Source: Arthonia radiata (lineage: Eukaryota; Ascomycota; Arthoniomycetes; Arthoniales; Arthoniaceae). From it: a stretch of DNA of 64,000 bases. How positions within the stretch are numbered: position 1 is the stretch's first letter; each line of letters begins with the position of its first letter. The DNA lies in contig PSQN01000016.1 of NCBI GenBank assembly GCA_002989075.1, forward strand, positions 62,001-126,000, in the 5' to 3' direction. A model generated the notes under the pieces. The model was not told the DNA's origin. It made no database searches and was given only the letters and a program-made list of their open reading frames with translations. A program made the translations under genes and the position numbers. Positions 45,791-55,291 of the stretch are shown piece by piece.

Positions 45791-47725
45791 ATGGAGCATG
45801 ATCAAGACCCTAGACATGAAACGTCAACCACGCACTCTCACCCCAAGAGTCAATCAAGCAACCGGTCATATCGGTCCCATAAATGCGATGATCCTTTCGA
45901 AATATTTCAAGCTGTTCTGAAGGAGGTCGACCTCAACCGCGTGCCTCCTTTAGCAGTTCAATTGCGCCAACAGCATGAAGCGGCCGCAAAGTCGGATATG
46001 CTATCCTCGCCCCAACCTGTCACCTCAGCGACCCTCATCCGCAAGCCTATGTGGGGCTCGTATAATGTTCTTTTCCCCATTGACTTCAACGATGGTCAAC
46101 AATGGCTCCTCAAGTTGCCCAAAGTCGGTACCCGGGAGCGATGGACTGAGACGGAATCGCGCAGACTGGTCTCGGAATACGGACTTCACGTGCGCTTGAG
46201 AGCACAGACAACCCTTCCTATCCCACAGGTCTACGGCTACGACGCTGGCTTTGAGAAGATCGGGGCCCCCTTTATGCTGATCGAGTCGATACCGGGAAAG
46301 CCTCTGTTTGACCTGTGGTTCGATCGCAGTCTGCCCAAGCATGCGCTTGAACAGAAGCGAACAACAGCCCTCAACGACATCGCATCAAACATGTTGAAGC
46401 TCTCTGCGCAGACCTATTCAAAATGCGGCACACTGATGTTTGACGAGGACGGTGAGCTGCTGAACATTGAGCCGGAGAGCCACCCCGACTTTCAAGGCAC
46501 GTGGCGAGCAGCATGCGAGGAGAACATTGACGATCCCGACGTGCGTTTTGAACTAGGACCTCATGCGTCCGCACAGCAGGTATTCGCCAGCATGCTCGAG
46601 TGGAGTCGCCAAGGATTTGCAAGCTCGTGGAAGTTGATGCACGGTTCTCTCGAGCTGTTGCGGTTGTTCATGGAGTGGCTGCCATGTCCCGGCCCGGAGA
46701 CGCCATTTGTTCTCACGCATCCCGACTCGAGTCTTTCAAACATCCTTGTCTCTGACGATGGGCATGTGGTCAGCTTTATTGACTGGTCAGAACCTAGGTC
46801 CGAGCCATCTAATCTTGGGTATCTCGAATACCCAGCCTGGTTGACTATCGATTGGGATCCTTATGCGTATCAGTACGAGGAAGTTGAAGAAGAATATCCG
46901 TCGCTGAGAGCCGCAGGCAATCCAGAAGACTCGCCAACCACCTTGGAGCATTATCGACAGGTATACCTGGACAGCATGATTGCGGCGCTACAAAGGGTGT
47001 CGATGTCTGTGAGTCAAGTCGAGATCACGCGTCGGTCGCTCCTCGTCCGGAAGCTGTACACAGCCGCGGCTGAAGGTGAACACTTGGACGATATCCTACA
47101 GAAGGTGTTTCGAGCCTGCCTCGAGATCATCGAGCAGGACAGTCAGCTCACGTACCCTTTGACCTACATGGATGAGCCTCAAGATCAGGCTAGAGAGCCT
47201 GCAAGCTCACCAAAAGCCGAAAGCATTACGAGTGAGAAAGTGGGTGTGAAGCGCGTTGTAAGCGGCGCGACTGCTCCAACGAAGGCCACCTCGGTCTCTC
47301 ATCCAGATGAGCTGGAACCACCTGGAATAGAGGATCTGCGCATAGCAGAGAATGACATGGAAACAACGCACATAAGTCTTCAAGAGCCCTCCGATGGGGT
47401 TTCAGCGGCGCGAGAAGACACCATACCCAGCTGGATAAGCCATACGATCAGGGAGCAGTCCCTACAGCACCCTTCACGCTCCCCAAAGCCCGACAGTATA
47501 TACACCGTAGAAGCCATACTCGAGTCCTTGAACAATCGACCATCGACGCCGAGTAGTTATGTGAAAGGAAAGAGCTCGTGCTCATCGAGCCCACCCGTCC
47601 AACTTGCTGCGTGGGAGCACCGTATGCGATCCCTGACCGAATACCTGGGTGGCAAAGATATTCGCGAGCAACAGATCCAGGTGCTGAAGTGCGCATTCGA
47701 CAAGCTGTTGAGGACAGTCGTGTAG
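45791..47725 (+). CDS. APH-family (aminoglycoside-phosphotransferase-like) kinase, paralogue 2
   Basis: Single exon, 644 residues from ATG 45791 (context CAATCATGG). It has the same architecture as its neighbours: MWGSYNVLFPI loop at about 87-97, beta-3 Lys108 in WLLKLPK, hinge FMLIESIPGKPL, catalytic loop HPDSSLSN (310-317; Asp312, Asn317), metal-binding IDWS (Asp331), then PEDSPTTLEHYRQVY, ITRRSLLVRKLYTAA and a terminal helix (VLKCAFDKLLRTV). It differs by a much longer Ser/Pro/Glu-rich linker (about 455-610) between the core and the terminal helix. All residues expected for phosphotransfer are present. Substrate unknown; relatives are common in Pezizomycotina genomes. Confidence 0.85.
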   Translation: MEHDQDPRHETSTTHSHPKSQSSNRSYRSHKCDDPFEIFQAVLKEVDLNRVPPLAVQLRQQHEAAAKSDMLSSPQPVTSATLIRKPMWGSYNVLFPIDFNDGQQWLLKLPKVGTRERWTETESRRLVSEYGLHVRLRAQTTLPIPQVYGYDAGFEKIGAPFMLIESIPGKPLFDLWFDRSLPKHALEQKRTTALNDIASNMLKLSAQTYSKCGTLMFDEDGELLNIEPESHPDFQGTWRAACEENIDDPDVRFELGPHASAQQVFASMLEWSRQGFASSWKLMHGSLELLRLFMEWLPCPGPETPFVLTHPDSSLSNILVSDDGHVVSFIDWSEPRSEPSNLGYLEYPAWLTIDWDPYAYQYEEVEEEYPSLRAAGNPEDSPTTLEHYRQVYLDSMIAALQRVSMSVSQVEITRRSLLVRKLYTAAAEGEHLDDILQKVFRACLEIIEQDSQLTYPLTYMDEPQDQAREPASSPKAESITSEKVGVKRVVSGATAPTKATSVSHPDELEPPGIEDLRIAENDMETTHISLQEPSDGVSAAREDTIPSWISHTIREQSLQHPSRSPKPDSIYTVEAILESLNNRPSTPSSYVKGKSSCSSSPPVQLAAWEHRMRSLTEYLGGKDIREQQIQVLKCAFDKLLRTVV

Positions 47726-48788
47726 GGGAAGCAGAAGGCCTCGCAGTTATCGTGACTTTGGGTGTAGGTCGGCACTGACCTTGCGGAGAATCCAAAAACA
47801 TGATCGTGAAAGAAGATTTCAAGCGCCAAGACCCTTGTCAGCCCCCCCTGCCACCGCTTTTCGGCCCCCTAACAATTTCATGAGATGAAGGTTAGCCCGG
47901 GGGTAAAGCCCCTAATAAGTATGAGATTCCCGGGTTTTTTGCCCTAGGCTCCACGGCCCAGAAGCCCCCCAAAAGAATCCAAGGTGGGGGAGCTGGGGGG
48001 TAAAGAGCGGCTAAATAAATTACCCGGGAAGCTACCCCATCTTGACATTGGCAATCCGCCTCCTCGCTCTCTCCTCATCTTCACTCCTCTTTTGGTCCAC
48101 CAGCCTATTACCATCTGTAGCATATCGAGATCGTTAATGGCCCGGCTCACGAAGTCAGAGTCTGTAGCAACGTCGCGAAACCGCTCAGCCCATGCTTGCT
48201 AGGCCGGCCTTTATATGCTCCTATGCCAGTGAACGACGCCAGACTATCAAGCCGTCAGGCAATTGTCGAAGCATGTAGTAAGCGAGTAAGGTGATGCGCC
48301 GTTTGGCGCAAGTAGAAATCTTGTTCATAATGGACGGATGCGGGACTGCCTGTCAATCGTACTGTCAGGACAAGTTCTGTATCATGAGAAACAAGATGAG
48401 CCCCGTATCACACCCGTTCTTGATCCTTGCCTAAGCTCTCAGTACTGACGGTCTTCCTACTCCGTAAACTTCGTAACTTCGCCCTGATCATGCACGGCCT
48501 TCGAGTGTAAGGATGCATAAAGGCGACGGTGATGTTTCAGGAGACGTTAGCCATGCTTCCATCGCCGCCTCACTTCTTGACCTCGCTTACCGATACCCCA
48601 CTCCACTGCAATTTCATCACACCTGCCTTGCAGACTTAGGATAAGCAGTGCGCTTGACGTTCAGCGGACGCTCCTTCGTTCTTCGGCGTATCCTCATTGA
48701 CTTGCAGCTAGCACTCCAGATAATCAAGCATACGCCAGCGTTCGCAATGTTGACGGTTTCTTGAGTTCAATCACGCTTTCTCGATACC
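47726..48788. other. Intergenic between kinases 2 and 3, with a G/C-tract-rich segment
   Basis: About 1.06 kb. Bases 47838-48030 are unusual: repeated runs of four to seven C or G and two CCCGGG sites separated by AT tracts, unlike the surrounding DNA. This could be an old DNA-transposon end, but no terminal inverted repeat or transposase was confirmed. The remainder is presumed promoter of kinase 3. Confidence 0.35.
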
Positions 48789-50327
48789 ATGAGCGAAACA
48801 AGCGGACTAAGCCGTGACGTCGTCCCTTGTGACAGAGAACCCGAAGATTATGAAGAAGACTTCGCAGATGTACTCCGAGAACTTAGGTCGGATTCCGTGC
48901 CAGATCTTGCCGTCAAGATCCGCTGCGAGCGAAACTTTACAACTTGCCATCTACCGTCGTCAGTACACCACTTCGGGAAAGCACAGATCCTCGGATCACC
49001 AATGTGGGGCGCCTATAACATCCTTTTCCCTATTCTGTTCGGGGATGGTGTGAGGTGGCTCTTGAAGGTCCCAAGACACGGCACTGCGGACAGCTTTGGC
49101 CATGATGATGTTCGAGGCCTCTTGTCAGAGGTCGGCGTAATGAGGAAGATAAAGCGGGAGACGACTACACCAGTACCAGAGGTGTATCATTGTGACACTG
49201 GATTCGACAAGCTGGGCTGTCCCTTCATTCTGCTAGAGCACATCCCTGGACACCCGCTTTCCGAGCTCTGGTTCGACCATGCAGTGAGTGAAGAGACGCT
49301 CCGTCAACGACGGCTGCAGGCTCTCGATGATATGGCGGGTGCATTGGTCCAGCTCTCCAGGTGGTCTTGGTGCCAAGGCGGAAGCGTCGTGTTGGACAAT
49401 CAAGGACAAATCTGTGATCCAGGGCCTATCCAATTCTACGATGCTGGCGGCTCTATTGAGCAAATGGATCAAGACGTGAACCCACTTCGAGAGCCCGCCT
49501 ACGAGCTGGGCCCATTCACCAGCGTCGAGGCGTATTACGTGGAACACATTGACCGCCGTCTTGGGACCCTCGGCCTGGTTGACATTCAAAAGGGCAACCT
49601 GTTGCTGATCAAGATGATGCTAGATTGGCTATCATTACCCGGGGGTGAAGATCAGTTCGAGCTTGTACATCCCGACTATAACCACATGAATTGCATGGTA
49701 TCCAAGGACGGTAGTTTGCGCGCTATCATTGACTGGGATGGCGTTTGTATCGTTCCCAAAGTCCTCGGGTGCCTCTCGTACCCGAGTTTCCTGACGCGAG
49801 ATTGGGATCCTGCGATGTACACCTATGGCCTCACGGATGACCAAGGTCAGCCGATGGCTTTGGGCGAGGAAGACTCGCCCGAAACGCTGAGGGTCTACCG
49901 TGCTGCATACGTCTCAAACATCGAGAAGCACGTCAGAGCCATGCATGCGCTGGATCCAGACCTGAAGGACATCGTCAATTCAGCTGTGCAAACAACGAAG
50001 CGCTCCCTGCTTCTCGAGAATCTCTACATTGCCAGCAAAGATTCAATGAACACCATGAGCATCGTCGCAAAGGTGTTTGAAGAGATCAAGAACGTGGATG
50101 ATCGCATTCGGCGCCTGGATATCTCCAAGAAGGACAGCGTAAGCTCAAGTGGAAGGGAACAAATAAGCATCGATGAAGGAAGCGATGCCACTGATTCTGA
50201 AGAAACAGAGGTCAAAGCACTAGACCACCTGAATGTGGTGCTTGCTCTTGCTGATGGAACTCTGGACAATGACATCGAACAGCGATTAAACGCAGCTTTC
50301 GAGCGGCTCGTCGCAGAGTTGCAGTGA
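48789..50327 (+). CDS. APH-family (aminoglycoside-phosphotransferase-like) kinase, paralogue 3
   Basis: Single exon, 512 residues from ATG 48789; the shortest of the three. Loop MWGAYNILFPI (72-82), beta-3 Lys93 in WLLKVPR, hinge FILLEHIPGHPL, catalytic loop HPDYNHMN (294-301; Asp296, Asn301), then CMVSKDG where the others have ILVSDDG, and metal-binding IDWD (314-317). It then shares the common tail: EEDSPETLRVYRAAY, TTKRSLLLENLYIAS, a short acidic linker and the terminal helix (LNAAFERLVAEL). Its N-terminus (AVKIRCERNFTTC...VHHFGKAQ) is clearly closer to kinase 1 than to kinase 2. It converges on the cutinase gene, 177 bases apart. Confidence 0.85.
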   Translation: MSETSGLSRDVVPCDREPEDYEEDFADVLRELRSDSVPDLAVKIRCERNFTTCHLPSSVHHFGKAQILGSPMWGAYNILFPILFGDGVRWLLKVPRHGTADSFGHDDVRGLLSEVGVMRKIKRETTTPVPEVYHCDTGFDKLGCPFILLEHIPGHPLSELWFDHAVSEETLRQRRLQALDDMAGALVQLSRWSWCQGGSVVLDNQGQICDPGPIQFYDAGGSIEQMDQDVNPLREPAYELGPFTSVEAYYVEHIDRRLGTLGLVDIQKGNLLLIKMMLDWLSLPGGEDQFELVHPDYNHMNCMVSKDGSLRAIIDWDGVCIVPKVLGCLSYPSFLTRDWDPAMYTYGLTDDQGQPMALGEEDSPETLRVYRAAYVSNIEKHVRAMHALDPDLKDIVNSAVQTTKRSLLLENLYIASKDSMNTMSIVAKVFEEIKNVDDRIRRLDISKKDSVSSSGREQISIDEGSDATDSEETEVKALDHLNVVLALADGTLDNDIEQRLNAAFERLVAELQ

Positions 50328-50504
50328 GAGATCAAATCCCGCAGCCCAAATGTCATTCAAATAATATTCGTATGTGGTGTAAATGGTGCAGCAGTGGAAG
50401 TATCAGGAAGCTGTCAGGACAGTGAAGGCAATGCAAGATGCTGCAGACTTGAGCATACCAAACATTCCGTAGCTTTCATGCAACTGTACACCTAAGCCGC
50501 GCTT

Positions 50505-51509
50505 TCAAGTACTTTGAGTCGAGTCACGGTACCGTCCAACAACCCAATCCGCGGTGCTGTTTGTATAGAACCACTGGTACGTATGATGCGCACCATCGAC
50601 CTCAGTCGGACTTGAGCAGCAAAAGTTGTCACCGCTATCACAGTAGTTCTGGTAGCCAGACGCAAACGGCGCACAGCCACGGGTGTCGACACGAGCCGTG
50701 ATCTAGGTGTTTGCGTCAGTGAAGGTGTTCGTATGGTAGAGCATTGGTGTTGAACGATGAATGGCAAGCAGAGTGCATGCACGGCTCGGGTGAGAAGACA
50801 CTTACGCCGGGCATGTACGCAGGACAGGTGCCTTGATTCCAAGGTTGTTCGGGTGCGCGTGTGAGGTCGCCCCAGACGACTGTGGCAACGACTGTGTCTG
50901 CTGTCAGCTCTTGCTTTGCTTCCACCTTTCAAACACGGCGGTCGGAGTTAGTATACGTACCGTTCTGCGCGTACCGCTCTTGCAGCGGCAGCGTTGGAAT
51001 ATATGGCAGGCTCGCCGTCCCGCAGATAGCGTTACTCACTGCTGTCGCGCCCTGTTTACGTCAGCATCATGTCTACATAGGGTCAACACTTACTCTCCCT
51101 CTGAAATCCTATCAAGATGTCACGGCGTGAGGGGACATACATCCGAATATCCTAGTATCCCCAGCTTACTTGCAGGACATGCAGCAACGTAGCTCTCCAC
51201 GTAGTCCTGCAGCATCACAGTCCCATTGTTGATAGCATCGACCGGGTTTGGATCGCCGGCGTTGTATGGTAAGCCGGTGCTGGTGGATCCAGGTATAGCA
51301 GCGACAATATCGTTAGCGCTGTCGTGTTGGAACTGGTAGAGGTCCGGGTCGGCATTGTTCTGGTTCAGGCCACGGAGGACGACGATGTGGAGAGGTGCAC
51401 AGGGCGCAAGATTTGAGGGCGTAGATTGGCGGATGTTGAGGGTCACGCTCGCGAAGGAGGTGGTAGCGAGAAAGAGAGGAAGCGAAAGCGTCAGCAATGA
51501 AGAAAGCAT
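50505..51509 (-). CDS. Cutinase / acetylxylan-esterase family (CE5) secreted esterase
   Basis: A secreted serine esterase acting on cutin or acetylated polysaccharide. Four exons (51509-51141, 51051-50961, 50891-50806, 50702-50505) give 247 residues; introns are 89, 69 and 103 bases with GT..AG ends. Signal peptide at about 1-20. The nucleophile elbow GYSDG is at 120-124 (Ser122), and the first intron splits this motif. The likely triad Asp is Asp207 in CDSGDNFCC and the His is His221 or His222 in GAHHTY. Conserved Cys pairs are present, along with VVWGDLTRAPEQPWNQGTC, as expected after the central strand of CE5 enzymes. The elbow has Asp where many cutinases have Gln (GYSQG). Exact substrate cannot be read from sequence. 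Confidence 0.87.
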
Positions 51510-52375
51510 CGTGGGCGATCGCCTGAGTTGCCGCAGCCTTTGAATCGTTCCTGCTCTTTGCCAGGATCTATAGTCAAAGCTATTAGCCAGGGTGCATCGT
51601 TTAACGCTCAGTTGTAGTGTACGTGGATTTTTAGATCATCTGATATAAGCTCAAAAGATAAGTTCAATCAAGCTTGAGGGGCAGAGCCAGCGCTTATCAC
51701 TTAATTCTCGCTAGACGAGAAACAGATTGAACGCGTGGGCTCGGCAACATCTTCCCAGACGTGGTGGGCAGTGCTGGGATACTTTGCATGTCCCAGGATT
51801 AGGCTCAGGATCATTTCCGAAATGGTGCTGGACGTTACGTGTAGCGTGCAGGCCTATTCACGACAAGCTTTGCACTTCGACGAGCGCGTGTATGTGCGTA
51901 ACTCTTCGCCCAGTAATAATGGTGAGCATGGCCTGCAACAATCAGAAGACAGCAATGCTGTCATTAGCTGTTGCTTCTCAATAAAGGACCATCTTGCCTT
52001 CTTACTATGCAATCAGATAGTTGACGGTGTTGATATTGCTCAGATTTAAGTTCCAGTAGGAGTGACAGCGTGCGCAGATCACCTCGGATGTTTCTTGTTT
52101 CAAGCCTCTGAGGTCATCCATGTCGACATGCTAGTTGTCGTTCTCGCGCATCAATATACTACTTTAGTGATCACGAACAGCCATGCTATTCACGCTCCGA
52201 ATAGCAGTGGCTTCTGAAAGGAGCGTCGATTGTTACGACGCCCTGGCCGGACAGCACACATGTAATAAAACGGACGCGTGGGAGGCAACACGACCTTTGT
52301 GCAACCGCCAGAACGCTCTTATCGAGTATGCAGGACCCTCCGTGGCTTGTAGTTAGTGAGCCATTACCCACGGCA
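51510..52375. other. Intergenic, nothing recognised
   Basis: About 870 bases: upstream region of the cutinase gene and 3' region of the cupin gene. No coding or repeat feature supported. Confidence 0.5.
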
Positions 52376-53039
52376 TCATTCTTTCCTCACAAGCCATTCC
52401 AGCTCTTGCTGCTGGTCCGTAGGAACCAACTTGCTGAAGGCGTCGTGCGTCAAGAAATCGTGATCTTTAAACTCGAAGCCAGGCACCACGGTCTGTATCC
52501 TCGTATCAGCGTTACAGCATCTGTGCCCCGTCGCTTCACCGTGAATTGTCACTCACCTCACTGATCAAGCATCCCTCCGCGCTGCTTGTTCCTCCATGTA
52601 CATCTGGAAGCAGGAAGCTCGCTTTGAACTTTCCACCCTCCACAATCCATTGCAACTTCTCGCCGTTGGCGACATCCTGCCCCACCACGAACGTCTCTAC
52701 CTTTCCGTCTTCGTTGACCAACACATATCTCGCGCGCCCTTTGTGAAGCGTATGCACTGTTCGCGCCTTGTTCCTGTGGAATGCGCCGAAAGAGCTGTTG
52801 GGCGTGAGCAGATAGAAAATCGTCGTACTCGCTGCGCGGCTGGCGTCATCTTGGCTTGAAGGCGCAAAAGGGTTTGGTACGCGAAGAGCGTCACGGTCGG
52901 TCTCGGCGAAGTAGCCGCCCTCCGGATGCTTCTGCAGCTTGAGTGCGGAGATGAGTGATTGGGTGGCAGACTCCTCTTCAGCCTGATCAGAGTTAACAGG
53001 GTCGAAATGAGATTTGAAGATGCCTGATCTGGAAGCCAT
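52376..53039 (-). CDS. DUF985 RmlC-like cupin protein
   Basis: A small cupin of the DUF985 family, present in bacteria and fungi; biochemical role unknown. Exons 53039-52557 and 52492-52376 with a 64-base intron (GTGAGT..TACAG) give 199 residues. Family marks are KHPEGGYFAETDR (about 37-49), TTIFYLLTPNSSFGAFHR (beta strands leading to the first cupin motif), a VNEDGKVETFVVG hairpin, FLLPDVHGGTSSAEGCLISE (second motif), and in exon 2 VVPGFEFKDHDFLTHDAF, the typical C-terminal block. No signal peptide, so probably cytosolic. The second exon was chosen because it restores the conserved PGFEF..D.. segment in frame. Confidence 0.85.
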
Positions 53040-53528
53040 TGTTATGCTGTGCTGTAGCTGAAGTCATGGTTTGGCTGGACGAAGAGATAATGTAATAAAG
53101 ACGAAGAATTGGGCTGAGCTAACGGTAAGTAAGCATACGTCAGCATAGGTACGATATGATTACTGCAGCTTATCGCGCATATGACGAAACATGCGGTGAG
53201 ACGGATGTGTGCCCGTTGACGCTTCGCGACGGACCGCGCAACGATCGATCTGACATCGGGTGGTATAACATCGATAGCGATGTATAACTTGCCGGGACAT
53301 CAAAGTCAACTTCAGGTCCAGGAACTGTAATCAAGAACATGGTGTCGGAATTGTGACGTTCGCAGCGTATACTTCAAACATTAAGCTCGTTCATACAAGT
53401 ATCTGAAAAGGTATGTACGACGATGTTGCACCAAAAATTCCGACGCTGTAACGGTCCAAGCTATTCACGCTAGGCGTCGCTATCCCATCCGGGCGCGTTC
53501 GTCAGAATCAAATCCATCCACTCAACCT
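53040..53528. other. Intergenic, nothing recognised
   Basis: About 490 bases: upstream region of the cupin gene and 3' end of the GPI-protein gene. Confidence 0.5.
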
Positions 53529-54306
53529 CTACAGCATGAAAAGACCCGCAACACCAGCAACACCCAGCAGGCCGGCCCCGACCTTCTGCTGAGAGGCCGC
53601 ACCAGTGTACATGGCGGGTGGGGTGGCAACGGGGCTGCGCACGGGTGTGTACACAGGGGTATAAATGGGGTAGACGGGCGTGACAGAGCTGGACGCAGCC
53701 GGGGCGCTCGTCGGTGCCTTAGGCTGGTTGTCGGCGATCTGCGAGATAGCGGAGCTGACAGCGGGTGCAGAAGGAGCGGCGATGGGCTGGTTGTCCGGAA
53801 GCTGTGTCACTGGAGTAGAGCCATAGCCAGTAGGCGCTGGAGCGCTGACGGGCGCAGAGGTGTAGCCCATGGCCGGCGGCGGGGGTGGAGGTGGTGGTGC
53901 GGTGCTACCACCGGCAACGGTGAAATTGCCAGAGTAGTTGAAGATGTTGCCGTTGGAGACTCTCAGGCCGTAGCCGGAAGTGGCAGGCTGGTTGACGGTC
54001 CATTGGTAGGTGCCGGCGCCAGCCGGGAGAGGAGCCGGGTTGATGGTCTGCGCAAACATACAATTGCTGGGGCAGCCGGTCAGGAGGTCGATGTTGACGG
54101 CCTGCGAAGTGAGTCAGTCAAGTCGACGAGGGAAAGCCATCAGTACTGAGGAGACTCACAGGGCCGGCGGCGGGCGCACTGTACGCGAGGGCATAAGATT
54201 GGCCGTTGGAGATGGTGTCACCTGGGGTAGAGACGGTGATGTCGGGGCTCTGGGCGAGCGCTGCGACAGCGAAGGCAGAGATGCCGATTACAGCTGCGGA
54301 GTACAT
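53529..54306 (-). CDS. KRE9/KNH1-like Ser/Thr-rich GPI-anchored cell-wall protein
   Basis: Probably a cell-wall or plasma-membrane mannoprotein. Exons 54306-54160 and 54101-53529 with a 58-base intron (GTGAGT..TCGCAG) give 239 residues. A signal peptide at 1-18 ends ALA. The N-terminal domain (about 19-115) has the pattern of the yeast cell-wall-synthesis KRE9/KNH1-like family: PGDTISNGQSYALAYSAP, VNIDLLTGCPSNC, GTYQWTVNQP, YGLRVSNGNIFNYSGNFTV. A run of eight prolines follows, then a repetitive stalk with two DNQP units and Ser-Ala-Pro repeats, and a C-terminal hydrophobic tail (VGAGLLGVAGVAGLFML) typical of a GPI-attachment signal. Stalk length probably varies between strains. Confidence 0.85.
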
Positions 54307-55291
54307 CTCGACGGTATTATGGAGGTGGCTATGAAAATGTTGCTAGAGAATTAGATAGTTGAACGAAAGACTGGTGTGCTACTGAGTGAGCGACTGTGGT
54401 ATATGACCTGCTGCTGAAACGAACGACTGCTGCTTATAATTTGGAAAGAGAGGAGAAGGTTGGAAGCACGGGGGCACGGCGTCACATTTATGGGTGGTGC
54501 GGATCCTCAAAGGGAGGAGCGTCGCCTGAAACTCTGGGGGCAGCCCGCGGGGGACGGCGAAGAGAGAAGCGGAGGGAGTGAGATTGCGAGGCGGCAGACC
54601 AACGTTGCAACGGCCTAGAAGGACTCAGGCGCCGTCTTGCTTCCTATTTCATCCCGCCGTGAGCCTCTTGCAGCCTGCTGGAGGATCGTTGGCCTGTCAA
54701 TTGAAGGACTACATCCTGGCTGCGCCGACCAGGGCGCCAGAAGGCGGTGAGAGGTGGTGTCTATACTCGCTCATCCCGAGTAGTCGACAGAAGTGAGTGT
54801 ACCAATAAGAGGAGGAGGGCGATTGGTGGGCCGTCACCGTACCTTGCAGGACACGCCATGTGCTGAGCACAGACCGTTGCCGCTTCAGGCCTAGCGCTCA
54901 ATCCAACACGAGCTTAATCCTCCAGGGGTAACGTCAAGTCAGCCTCGCTCGAGCCCACCGCGAGGCCGGCACATTGGGAGATGATACGAAGTCTGATACT
55001 TTGCGGTTTGTAATACCTCGGCGAGCTCATGTGGTGCGCAAGCAGATTGTAGGGATTGGAGGGATCAGGATGCAGCGAAGAATAGATCAATGACTAGCAA
55101 GGATCTCCGACCGTTGACAGCTATTTCCTAATAAAGTAACGCGTCATGTGGAGGATTGGCAGGGGTGAAGCTGCTAGTGCTGATGGAGATTAGTGCTGAC
55201 GTTGCGATCGGTGTACCCTCCGAGGTCTGGAACGACCAGGAGAGCAGACTTCTCCCTCGTTGACTTCTGCACGAAGTAGATAACCTCACGC
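54307..55291. other. Intergenic, nothing recognised
   Basis: About 1 kb between the GPI-protein start and the GH31 stop. Short overlapping frames only. Confidence 0.5.

Noticed and set aside
42933-50327. Calling the three kinases antibiotic-resistance genes
   Set aside because: The APH fold is shared by many fungal small-molecule kinases; nothing in the sequence points to aminoglycosides.
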